A DNA stretch of 5,416 nt from Clostridia bacterium (GTDB taxonomy: Bacteria; Bacillota; Clostridia; Oscillospirales; Acutalibacteraceae). A program made the translations under genes and the position numbers. Where the stretch lies: the NCBI GenBank assembly GCA_017534365.1, contig JAFWCS010000452.1, forward strand, positions 1 to 5,416. Reading direction: 5' to 3'. The notes beneath the pieces were generated by a model. It had not been told where the DNA came from, did no database searches, and saw nothing but the letters and a program-made list of their open reading frames with translations. Of this stretch, positions 1-5,416 are shown piece after piece. Within the stretch, counting starts at the first letter, position 1; each line of letters starts with the position of its first letter.

Positions 1-1
1 G

Positions 2-1099
2 AGAGCCAAGTATCAGGAATACTACAATCAGCACAAGGCTGAGATCAGCGCCGAAGCGGACGCGGTACGCGCCGCGGGCGGTCTGTACATCTTCGGTACC
101 GAGCGTCACGAGAGCCGCCGTATCGACAACCAGCTGCGCGGCCGTTCCGGCCGTCAGGGCGACCCGGGCAAGAGCCGCTTCTTCCTCTCGCTGGAGGATG
201 ACCTGATGCGTCTGTTCGGCGGCGAGCGCGTGAGCAACATGATGACCGCGCTCAACACGCCCGAGGATATGCCGATCGAAACGAAGATGATCACCAACAC
301 GATCGAGCGCGCCCAGAAAAACATCGAGGGCCGCAACTTCGGCATCCGCAAGAGCGTGCTGCAATACGACGACGTGATGAACCGCCAGCGCGAGCTGATC
401 TATTAGCAGCGCGATCAGGTGCTCAACGGCGAGGAGCTGCGCCCGGTGATCGAACGCATGATCGACGGCAGCATCAACGAAGCGGTGGATATGTTCTGCT
501 CCTCCTCGGCCAGCGCGAAGGATTGGAACCTGGACGGCCTAGTCGACAAATTCAAGAGCTGGCGCCTTGCGGAGGACGGCGATTTTGACGGCGTCAAAGA
601 CCGCGAGGAGATCCGGCAGACCCTGCTTGACCGCGCCCATACGCTGTATACCGACCGCGAGACGGAACTCGGCCTGTCGGAGAGCGGCGAGCCCGTGATG
701 CGCGATCTCGAAAAGATGATCCTGCTGCGCACGGTCGACCGCTACTGGATGGACCACATCGACGCGATGGATCAGCTGCGCCGCGGCATCGGCCTGCGCG
801 CCTACGGCCAGACGGACCCCGTCGTCGCCTATCGCGAAGTCGGCTCGGATATGTTTGACAGCATGACCGCGGAGATCCGCGAGGAAACCGCCCGCCTGAT
901 CCTGACGGTCGTCATCCGCCGGCCGGAGGATACCAAGCGCGAGCAGACCGCGAAGATCACCGGCGCAAGCGGCGCTTCGGACGGCAGCGAAAAGGGCCGC
1001 ACCGTGCGCAAAAAGGAAAAGATCCGCCCGAACGATCCCTGCCCCTGCGGCAGCGGCAAAAAATACAAAAACTGCTGCGGCGACGTCCGCAAGCAATGA
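2..1099 (+). CDS. secA: SecA preprotein translocase ATPase, C-terminal part, interrupted by an in-frame TAG
   Basis: SecA is the cytoplasmic ATPase motor that pushes unfolded preproteins through SecYEG. The window starts inside the second nucleotide-binding domain. In order I see [20 protein letters not shown], the helicase motif [13 protein letters not shown] with its arginines, the [13 protein letters not shown] segment, the long helical scaffold ([28 protein letters not shown], given in pieces), and the helical wing. These are followed by the two-helix finger ([20 protein letters not shown] and [10 protein letters not shown]), a charged linker and a C-terminal zinc motif [14 protein letters not shown] (from about 1040) that binds SecB or ribosomes in the family. 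The frame is uninterrupted except for TAG at 404-406, between IY and QRDQVL. The remaining 231 codons after it are well conserved, so this is not a decayed pseudogene. The 5' end lies outside the window. The identification is very secure; whether full-length protein is made is uncertain. Confidence 0.95.
404..406 (+). other. In-frame amber (TAG) codon within secA
   Basis: The frame reads CTG ATC TAT TAG CAG CGC GAT, that is LIY-stop-QRD. In SecA proteins this spot lies on the long helical scaffold helix and normally holds an ordinary residue (the E. coli equivalent reads AIYSQRNELL). One base change from CAG, GAG, AAG, TCG or TAC would create TAG. If real and untranslated, it removes the scaffold, wing, two-helix finger and zinc tail. 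The next in-frame possible start, GTG at 419-421, has no Shine-Dalgarno sequence in front of it. TAG serves as a normal terminator for the genes ending at 2161 and 3108, so wholesale recoding is unlikely. Confidence 0.9.
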
Positions 1100-1123
1100 T
1101 CTGCGAATCAAAAGGAGCCTGCC

Positions 1124-2161
1124 ATGAAACGTCATCTGTTTGCATGTTTTTCTCTGCTGCTGGCCGTGCTGCTGCTCTGCACCGGCTGCGGCATCCGTGA
1201 AGCCGTATCCGGCACTGCCGCGAACGGCGGAACGCAAGCGCAGACAGGCGCGGTGTCCACAGCGCCGACGGAAACGACCACCAAGAATCCGAAGGATGAA
1301 AAGCTGATCGCCCTGACCTTTGACGACGGGCCGAACGCGGAGACGACCAACAAGATTCTGGACACGCTCGAGCAGAACGGCACGAAAGCCACCTTCTTCG
1401 TCTGCGGCTACTGCCTGGGCGAGAAGGGCGCGGAGGTCATCAAGCGGCAGATCGCCCTCGGCTGCGAGATCGGCAACCACACCAAGGATCACAAGCTCAC
1501 CTCGTCGGGCGCTGCGCAGCAGGTCGGCTACGTCAACGACCGCGTCAAGGAGATCGCCGATTACGACGTTAAGCTCCTGCGCGCGCCGGGCGGCGCTTAT
1601 AAAAACGTGATCGATCAGGTCGATATGCCGTTCATCCAGTGGTCGATCGACACGAACGACTGGCGCTGGAAGGATGAAGCGCACAAGGGCCGCACGGAGG
1701 CGGAGCGCAGCGCCAAGCTGGAAGAGATCAAGAATTTCGTGCTGGATTCCGCCGAACCCGGCGCGATCGTGCTGATGCATGACATTTACGAATTCACGGC
1801 GGATCTGGCCGCCATGGTCATCCCCGCGCTGGTTGCGAAGGGCTATAAGCTCGTGACAGTCAGCGAAATGTATAAGATCTACGGCGAGGAGCTCAAGCCC
1901 TCCACGATCTATTTCAACATTGACGTTTCCCCGGCGAACGCCGACAGCAGCGAGCCGCTGCCCGCCGGCACCTACACCGTCAACACCAAGAACGACCCGC
2001 TTAATATGCGCGTGGAAGCAAAGCAGGCCGCGGACGTGGTCACAAAGATCCCGAAGGGCGCGACCGTCACCGTCACGGAATCCGTCTCCGGCTGGGCAAA
2101 GGTCACCTATGAGGGCCAGACCGGCTGGGTCAGCGCGAAGTATCTGAAACCCGTGGTGTAG
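1124..2161 (+). CDS. Lipoprotein polysaccharide deacetylase (NodB domain) with C-terminal SH3-like domain
   Basis: This is a predicted metal-dependent carbohydrate esterase 4 enzyme that removes N-acetyl (or similar) groups from peptidoglycan or another surface glycan outside the membrane. Residues 1-22 form a lipoprotein signal: KRH, a Leu-rich core, then LCTGC with Cys22 as the lipid-attachment site. A Thr/Ala-rich spacer leads into the NodB domain (about 60-250). Its motifs are TFDDGP (Asp67 as likely base, Asp68 as metal ligand), HTKDH (His119 and His123 as metal ligands), RAPGG (Arg153), DTNDW (176-180) and LMHD (His219). All catalytic positions are present. Residues about 282-345 look like a bacterial SH3 domain (LNMRVEA, SGWAKVTYEGQTGWVSAKYL), which usually binds cell wall. 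AAAGGAG at 1111-1117 sits six bases before the ATG and fixes the start. With only 24 bases after secA and no terminator between, co-transcription is likely. The exact substrate cannot be read from the sequence. Confidence 0.93.
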   Translation: MKRHLFACFSLLLAVLLLCTGCGIREAVSGTAANGGTQAQTGAVSTAPTETTTKNPKDEKLIALTFDDGPNAETTNKILDTLEQNGTKATFFVCGYCLGEKGAEVIKRQIALGCEIGNHTKDHKLTSSGAAQQVGYVNDRVKEIADYDVKLLRAPGGAYKNVIDQVDMPFIQWSIDTNDWRWKDEAHKGRTEAERSAKLEEIKNFVLDSAEPGAIVLMHDIYEFTADLAAMVIPALVAKGYKLVTVSEMYKIYGEELKPSTIYFNIDVSPANADSSEPLPAGTYTVNTKNDPLNMRVEAKQAADVVTKIPKGATVTVTESVSGWAKVTYEGQTGWVSAKYLKPVV

Positions 2162-2174
2162 GATTATTCAAAAC

Positions 2175-2190
2175 TATAATAATCATTATA
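2175..2190 (+). promoter_or_regulatory. AT-rich inverted repeat with a candidate -10 box upstream of the DUF5655 gene
   Basis: The 47-base gap before the next gene contains TATAAT, then AATC, then ATTATA, a perfect 6-bp inverted repeat. TATAAT at 2175-2180 is an ideal -10 hexamer and would put the start of transcription near 2187, just before the ribosome binding site. No convincing TTGACA-like -35 box is visible 16-18 bases upstream, where GC-rich deacetylase coding sequence still runs. The inverted repeat is too weak to be a terminator and has no T-tract. It may be a promoter, an operator, or simply AT-rich sequence. Confidence 0.3.
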
Positions 2191-2208
2191 ATAAGGTGAG
2201 GTCGTTGC

Positions 2209-3108
2209 ATGTCTGAGATCAAATTGTTTTCTATTGGAGAAGCCGTAGAAGAACGTATTTCTTCTGAAGTCGTTCTCGAGAGAGAATTACAAACTCTAAT
2301 CGAGAATAACATGGAAAAATTCTTTGGTGTGCGTTTTCTTAAAAGTGAGTATGCTATAACTAATGGTCGAATGGACAGCATCGGAATTGACGAAAACAAC
2401 AGTCCTGTCATCTTTGAGTATAAGCGCAGCCAGAATGAAAACGTTATTAATCAAGGTCTGTTTTATCTTGACTGGCTTCTTGATCACAAAGCAGATTTTA
2501 AACTGCTCGTCATTGAAAGTCTTGGAATGGATGCTGCTAATAGTATTGATTGGTCTGTTCCGTGTGTTATCTGCGTAGCGCATGACTTCACAAAATATGA
2601 TGTTCATGCAGTTAATCAAATGCAGAGAAACATTAAACTTGTCAGCTATCGAAAGTATTCGGACGATCTCATTTTATTCGAACATCTGAACACACCCATT
2701 GTCAAATCTATCCCTGCTGATCAAAGCATGGATGAAACTGACAAAAAGAATTCAGTCTACAAATCTCATACTGAAAAACTCGCCACCATTCCCCAAAATA
2801 TCAAAACTCTATATTATTCCATTTGTGATTATATTGAATCTTTGGGGGATGATATTGCCTCCAACCAATTAAAATACTATATTGCATATAAAAAAGTTCA
2901 GAATATGATTTGCATAGAGATATATAACAAACAAATAATTCTATATCTCAAGTTAAGCCCCGAAAGCGTTGAATTAGAAAAAGGGTTTACCCGTGATATG
3001 CGCAGTATTGGTCATTATGGAACCGGAGATTTGCAGATAACGATCAAAACAGCAAAAGATTTCGAGAAAGCGAAGCCGCTAATCGACCGCGCATATAACG
3101 AAGCATAG
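2209..3108 (+). CDS. DUF5655/COG3586-type protein with PD-(D/E)XK nuclease-like N-terminal domain
   Basis: The 299-residue protein appears to have two parts. The N-terminal part (about 1-165) resembles NucS/DUF91-like and other PD-(D/E)XK folds: an N-terminal helix with ERELQTLIENNMEKFFG, GRMDSIGID (Asp56 as candidate metal ligand), VIFEYKR (Glu70 and Lys72 as the ExK pair) and NQGLFYLDWL (Gln82, Tyr86) as the usual helix after the core. The C-terminal part (about 197-299, from IKTLYYSICDYIESL to KPLIDRAYNEA) matches the DUF5655 pattern. The COG label 'predicted transport protein' for such proteins is not supported here: no membrane segment is visible. AAGGTGAG at 2193-2200 lies eight bases before the ATG. 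By eye the gene is about 35-40 percent GC against roughly 60 percent in its neighbours and uses many AGA, ATA and AAA/AAT codons, suggesting horizontal transfer. A DNA cleavage or defence role is possible but unproven; nuclease activity is inference from motif spacing. Confidence 0.8.
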   Translation: MSEIKLFSIGEAVEERISSEVVLERELQTLIENNMEKFFGVRFLKSEYAITNGRMDSIGIDENNSPVIFEYKRSQNENVINQGLFYLDWLLDHKADFKLLVIESLGMDAANSIDWSVPCVICVAHDFTKYDVHAVNQMQRNIKLVSYRKYSDDLILFEHLNTPIVKSIPADQSMDETDKKNSVYKSHTEKLATIPQNIKTLYYSICDYIESLGDDIASNQLKYYIAYKKVQNMICIEIYNKQIILYLKLSPESVELEKGFTRDMRSIGHYGTGDLQITIKTAKDFEKAKPLIDRAYNEA

Positions 3109-3128
3109 TCATTAAAGTTTTGTAAGAG

Positions 3129-3174
3129 AACACCGACGCAGGCATGCAACCGCAGCTTGCGTCGGTGTTTTTTT
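3129..3174 (+). terminator. Rho-independent terminator after the DUF5655 gene
   Basis: A perfect 12-bp stem pairs AACACCGACGCA (3129-3140) with TGCGTCGGTGTT (3158-3169) around a 17-base loop and runs into seven T residues (3168-3174). It starts 20 bases after the stop codon of the AT-rich gene, so it ends that transcript. The opposite strand lacks a comparable T-tract after the stem, so it should act mainly on plus-strand transcription and keep it from reading into the converging transposase gene. Confidence 0.9.
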
Positions 3175-3194
3175 GCTTGATTTTATTTGATCCC

Positions 3195-3218
3195 GGCGCG
3201 CATGTATGCGCGCCCTAC
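3195..3218 (-). repeat. REP-like palindrome, copy A (downstream of the transposase)
   Basis: On the minus strand this reads GTAG, then arm GGCGCGCAT, loop AC, arm ATGCGCGCC. The 9-bp arms are perfectly complementary (plus-strand 3195-3203 and 3206-3214) and the GTAG lies at 3215-3218. It is identical over all 24 bases to copy C and differs from copy B only by one compensated base pair. Confidence 0.85.
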
Positions 3219-3237
3219 GGCGAAATGATCACGCAGA

Positions 3238-3714
3238 TCAATAATAATCGTCAGATTCCCATTTTACCGGGTTTTCATCAATATAGGTCCAAATGTTTTC
3301 ATAATCCTTCTGATCGCGAATCACATGGTCATAGAACCGCGTTTGCCAAACCTGGATCGAAGGATCAACAGCATGAATCTTTCTGCTCACCGCCGCTTTA
3401 TAATTGCCGATCACGGTCCCGAGCGTAGGGCACGCATACATGCGTGCCGTGCGATCCGCCTGCTCATTTTCGATCACAACAATCGCATGAATATGGTTCG
3501 GCATGATCACGTATTTGTCAATCGTTACGTTCGGAAATACTTCATTCACCATGCCGAAGCACAGATCGGCGACCTTTCCGTATTGCGTCAAATGATCGGT
3601 CATGCCGAAAAGATATTTCTTTTCATGCGTGCAAAGCGTCACGTAATAATAATTCGGCGATGCGTAATCAAAATCATGCAAACGAATGCGTTTTCGTTTT
3701 GGTCGTTTATTCAT
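3238..3714 (-). CDS. REP-associated tyrosine transposase (RAYT, IS200-like HUH family)
   Basis: This is a 158-residue single-strand DNA transposase of the Y1/HUH family. It would nick at REP hairpins through a tyrosine, using a metal held by two histidines. Visible motifs are a basic N-terminus (NKRPKRKRIRLHDFDY), the YYYVTLCTHEKKYLFG strand, YVIMPNHIHAIVV with the HUH pair His74 and His76, then GTVIGNYKAAVSRKI, VWQTRFYDHVIRD, and YENIWTYIDENPVKW, where Tyr144 before the xxNP motif is the likely nucleophile. All expected landmarks are present, so the gene may be active. I start it at the ATG at 3714-3712. An open frame runs back to 4020, but that stretch is translated tandem repeat and REP and should not be protein. 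No strong Shine-Dalgarno sequence precedes the ATG, so expression may be low. Residues about 90-97 (ARMYACPT) are encoded by an internal REP-like palindrome. GC content lies between the AT-rich gene and the GC-rich chromosome. Confidence 0.9.
   Translation of the reverse strand: MNKRPKRKRIRLHDFDYASPNYYYVTLCTHEKKYLFGMTDHLTQYGKVADLCFGMVNEVFPNVTIDKYVIMPNHIHAIVVIENEQADRTARMYACPTLGTVIGNYKAAVSRKIHAVDPSIQVWQTRFYDHVIRDQKDYENIWTYIDENPVKWESDDYY
3425..3448 (+). repeat. REP-like palindrome, copy B (inside the transposase coding region)
   Basis: On the plus strand this reads GTAG (3425-3428), arm GGCACGCAT (3429-3437), loop AC, arm ATGCGTGCC (3440-3448). Compared with copies A and C, one G-C pair of the stem has become A-T, with both arms changed, so the 9-bp stem stays perfect. 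It lies on the strand opposite to the coding sequence and contributes about eight residues to a loop between the HUH motif and the catalytic tyrosine without breaking the frame. Confidence 0.85.
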
Positions 3715-3752
3715 GTTGCAACCAATTTCTCGGGAAGCATGGTGTCGGCTTC

Positions 3753-3776
3753 GGCGCGCATGTATGCGCGCCCTAC
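3753..3776 (-). repeat. REP-like palindrome, copy C (upstream of the transposase)
   Basis: Identical to copy A over the 24-base core: arms 3753-3761 and 3764-3772 with GTAG on the minus strand at 3773-3776. It sits 38 bases before the transposase ATG on the coding strand, so it could also form a hairpin in the transposase mRNA leader. Copies A and C are direct repeats of each other, while B is inverted. Confidence 0.85.
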
Positions 3777-3780
3777 ATGG

Positions 3781-3804
3781 CGCAGCCGAATGCTTGTGGC
3801 TGCG
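3781..3804. repeat. Short inverted repeat joining the REP to the tandem array
   Basis: CGCAGCC (3781-3787) and GGCTGCG (3798-3804) form a 7-bp stem around a 10-base loop, starting five bases beyond REP copy C. The right arm overlaps the first bases of the first tandem repeat unit, so the structure links the two repeat families. There is no T-tract, so it is not a standard terminator. Confidence 0.5.
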
Positions 3805-4028
3805 AACCGCCCTGCAACGCCGCCATGCGGAAAAGCCGTTTCTGACGAGAGATTTTTTCGCAGGGCAAGACGCGCGGCGGAGAGCAAGCCTTTGTGGCTG
3901 CGAACCGCCCCCAACGCCGCCCTGCGGGAAAGCCGTTTCTGACGAGAGATTTTTTCGCAGGGCAAGGCGCGCGGCGGAGAGCAAGCCTTTGTGGCTGCGA
4001 ACCGCCCGCAACGCCGCCATGCGGAAAA
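3795..4028. repeat. Tandem repeat, 2.4 copies of a 97-98 bp GC-rich unit
   Basis: Unit 1 (3795-3892, 98 bp) and unit 2 (3893-3989, 97 bp) differ by four substitutions and one single-base deletion. A third, partial unit (3990-4028) matches the first 40 or so bases and then stops 16 bases before the stop codon of the ABC transporter gene. Each unit begins TGTGGCTGCGAACCGCCC and contains TTTCTGACGAGAGATTTTTT. In each full unit a stem can form on the plus strand between the GCGG(A/G)AAA region and TTTTTTCGC; in unit 2 it extends to CCTGCG pairing with CGCAGG. The unit length is not a multiple of three and the open frames across it are unlike any family, so I call it non-coding. The whole interval 3777-4044 contains no gene. 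Confidence 0.85.
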
Positions 4029-4044
4029 AGATCCGTCAGAAAAA

Positions 4045-5416
4045 TTATTCGAGCTCGAACGCGCCTGTATAAAGCTGATAATACGTGCCCTTCGCGGCGA
4101 TGAGGTCCTTATGGCTGCCGCGCTCGATGATGCGGCCGTGGTCAAGCACCATGATGACATCCGCATTGCGGACGGTCGAGAGCCGGTGCGCAATGACAAA
4201 GACCGTGCGGTTCTTCATCAGCGCATCCATGCCGCGCTGCACGATCGCCTCCGTGCGCGTATCGATGGAGGAGGTCGCCTCGTCGAGGATCATGACCGGC
4301 GGGTCGGCCACCGCCGCGCGCGCAATGGCGATCAGCTGGCGCTGGCCCTGTGAGAGATTCGCGCCGTTGTTGGTCAGCTCCGTTTCATAGCCCTGCGGCA
4401 GGCGGGTGATGAAATCATCCGCGCCGGCGAGCTTCGCCGCCTCCCGGCATTCCGCATCCGTCGCGTCAAGCCGGCCGTAACGGATATTCTCCATGACCGT
4501 GCCGGTGAAGAGATTCGTTTCCTGCAGCACGATGCCCAGGGAGCGGCGCAGATCGGCCTTCTTGATCTTGTTGACGTTGATGCCGTCATAGCGGATCTTG
4601 CCGTCCGCGATATCGTAAAAGCGGTTGATCAGGTTCGTGATCGTGGTCTTGCCCGCGCCGGTCGCGCCGACGAAGGCCACTTTCTGCCCGGGCTCGGCAT
4701 AGACCGAAACGTCATACAGCACCTGCTTTTCCGGCGTATAGCCGAAATCGACCTCCACCATCCGCACGTCGCCGCGCAGCGGGGTATAGGTCAGCGTGCC
4801 GTCTCCATGCGGATGCTTCCATGCCCAGTGGCCGGTATGCTCCTCGGTCTCGGTCACCGTGCCGTCGTCGGCGATCCGGGCATTGACCAGCGTCACGTAG
4901 CCGTTATCCACCTCAGGCTGTTCATCCATGAGCGCGAAGACGCGCTGCGCGCCGGCCATCGCCATGACGATGGAGTTGATCTGCTGGGTGAAGTTGTTCA
5001 GATTGCCCGTGAACTGCTTGGCCATATTGAGGAAAGGCACGAGGATGCTCACGTCGAAGGCCAGACCGGAGAAGCTGATATTCATGACATTGCCGGCAAT
5101 GAACAGGCCGCCGACCATGGCGATCACCACATAGAGCAGATTGCCGATATTCATGATGATCGGGCCGAGCGTAGTTGCGTAGGCGTGCGCACGGAAGCTG
5201 TCGTGATACAGCGCGTCGTTCAGCTGATCGAAGCCCTGCTCCGTTTTCTCTTCGTGGCAAAACACCTTGATCACGCGCTGGCCGTTCATCATTTCCTGAA
5301 TATAGCCCTCCGCCGCGCCGATGGACCGCTGCTGACGGACAAAATATTTTGCGGAGCCGCCGCCGATCTTTTTGGAGACCAGGATCATGGCAACGATGCC
5401 CAGCACGACCACCAGC
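4045..5416 (-). CDS. ABC exporter (fused transmembrane and ATPase domains), C-terminal part
   Basis: This is a half-transporter of the multidrug/lipid exporter type, with membrane and nucleotide-binding domains on one chain. It would work as a dimer in the cytoplasmic membrane, and in Clostridia usually as a heterodimer with an adjacent partner. The 5' end is beyond the right edge; 457 codons are visible. Counting from GTG at 5412, I see a membrane helix (VVLGIVAMILV), the cytoplasmic loop with GYIQEMMNGQRVIKVFCHEE, further helices around 80-135, then the ATPase. Its motifs are Walker A GATGAGKTT (249-257), Q-loop LQETNLF (Gln297), signature LSQGQRQ (353-359), Walker B VMILDEATSS with catalytic Glu378, and H-loop His409. 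All ATPase motifs are canonical, so this half should hydrolyse ATP. Between membrane and ATPase domains lies an extra segment of about 40 residues (170-213, including HTGHWAWKHPHGDGTLTY). The stop is TAA at 4047-4045. The substrate cannot be inferred. Confidence 0.93.
   Translation of the reverse strand, partial: LVVVLGIVAMILVSKKIGGGSAKYFVRQQRSIGAAEGYIQEMMNGQRVIKVFCHEEKTEQGFDQLNDALYHDSFRAHAYATTLGPIIMNIGNLLYVVIAMVGGLFIAGNVMNISFSGLAFDVSILVPFLNMAKQFTGNLNNFTQQINSIVMAMAGAQRVFALMDEQPEVDNGYVTLVNARIADDGTVTETEEHTGHWAWKHPHGDGTLTYTPLRGDVRMVEVDFGYTPEKQVLYDVSVYAEPGQKVAFVGATGAGKTTITNLINRFYDIADGKIRYDGINVNKIKKADLRRSLGIVLQETNLFTGTVMENIRYGRLDATDAECREAAKLAGADDFITRLPQGYETELTNNGANLSQGQRQLIAIARAAVADPPVMILDEATSSIDTRTEAIVQRGMDALMKNRTVFVIAHRLSTVRNADVIMVLDHGRIIERGSHKDLIAAKGTYYQLYTGAFELE

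Larger units (their letters stand above)
3195..3776 (-). mobile_element. REP/RAYT locus: transposase gene with flanking and internal GTAG palindromes
   Basis: The unit consists of a minus-strand REP-associated tyrosine transposase gene bounded by two copies of a GTAG-headed palindrome. One lies 19 bases after the stop codon and the other 38 bases before the start codon, and both have GTAG on the coding strand. A third copy lies inside the gene in the opposite orientation. RAYT genes in other bacteria are typically flanked by the REP elements they are thought to mobilise, and those REPs carry a GTAG-type tetranucleotide next to the palindrome; both traits are seen here. No target-site duplication is obvious, as expected for HUH-type enzymes. 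The limits given are simply the outer edges of the flanking palindromes. Confidence 0.75.

Noticed and set aside
404..406. General reassignment of TAG to an amino acid in this organism
   Set aside because: The deacetylase (2159-2161) and the DUF5655 gene (3106-3108) both end in TAG at natural protein ends, and extension past those points gives no conserved sequence.
539..1780. Long minus-strand open frame (413 codons) opposite secA and the deacetylase
   Set aside because: It spans the boundary of two well-identified plus-strand genes, has low-complexity Ala/Arg/Asp-rich composition typical of antisense frames in GC-rich DNA, and shows no family motif.
2187..2192. Second TATAAT as the -10 box
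   Set aside because: It would place the transcription start within the ribosome binding site at 2193-2200. The copy at 2175-2180 is better placed.
3325..3942. Plus-strand open frame (205 codons) over the transposase and repeat
   Set aside because: It is antisense to the recognisable HUH transposase and continues into non-coding repeats.
3715..4020. 102-codon N-terminal extension of the transposase frame
   Set aside because: It is translated from the tandem repeat and REP copy C, repeats itself in part, and has no counterpart in RAYT proteins, which begin near the ATG at 3714.
3795..4028. CRISPR array
   Set aside because: The units are about 97 bp, directly adjoining without unique spacers, number fewer than three, and have no cas genes nearby.
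4048..4059. Perfect palindrome TTCGAGCTCGAA at the ABC gene end as a terminator
   Set aside because: A hairpin would have only about four base pairs once a loop is allowed, and the bases encode the last residues FELE. No convincing stem plus T-tract follows.
5168..5186. Another GTAG followed by a palindromic GTGCGCAC
   Set aside because: The arms do not match the REP family and the bases lie in conserved ABC transporter coding sequence, so this is chance.

Overview
The window reads as a piece of a GC-rich Gram-positive chromosome, most likely a gut-type member of the Clostridia (Oscillospirales-like). This placement is an inference from the SecA type with a C-terminal zinc motif, the lipoprotein polysaccharide deacetylase with an SH3-type tail, the clostridial style of ABC exporter and strong AAGGAG-type ribosome binding sites. 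No rRNA or tRNA is present to confirm it. The genetic code looks standard bacterial: among the genes with visible ends TAA is used once, TGA twice and TAG twice.

Layout. Positions 2-1099 (+) hold the C-terminal part of secA, cut at the left edge and carrying an in-frame TAG at 404-406 inside an otherwise intact reading frame. A secreted, lipid-anchored NodB-family polysaccharide deacetylase follows after 24 bases (1124-2161, +), probably on the same transcript. Next comes a sharply AT-rich stretch with one gene (2209-3108, +). It encodes a DUF5655/COG3586-type protein with a PD-(D/E)XK nuclease-like N-terminal half, and it ends at a strong intrinsic terminator (3129-3174).

From 3195 to 3776 lies a compact REP/RAYT locus. 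A 158-residue HUH tyrosine transposase of the REP-associated type (3238-3714, minus) is flanked by two copies of a perfect GTAG-headed palindrome. A third, covarying copy lies inside the transposase reading frame. Positions 3777-4044 hold no gene; they contain a small inverted repeat and 2.4 copies of a 97-98 bp tandem repeat. Positions 4045-5416 (minus) are the C-terminal part of an ABC exporter (transmembrane plus ATPase) that runs off the right edge.

How the parts relate. secA (protein export) and the deacetylase (an exported, envelope-modifying lipoprotein) are both envelope functions, and the deacetylase would itself be a Sec substrate. The AT-rich nuclease-like gene and the REP/RAYT-plus-tandem-repeat block look like accessory material inserted between two ordinary GC-rich chromosomal genes. 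The most notable observations are the REP-like palindrome family paired with its own transposase, with one copy embedded in the coding region, and the nonsense codon in what should be an essential gene.
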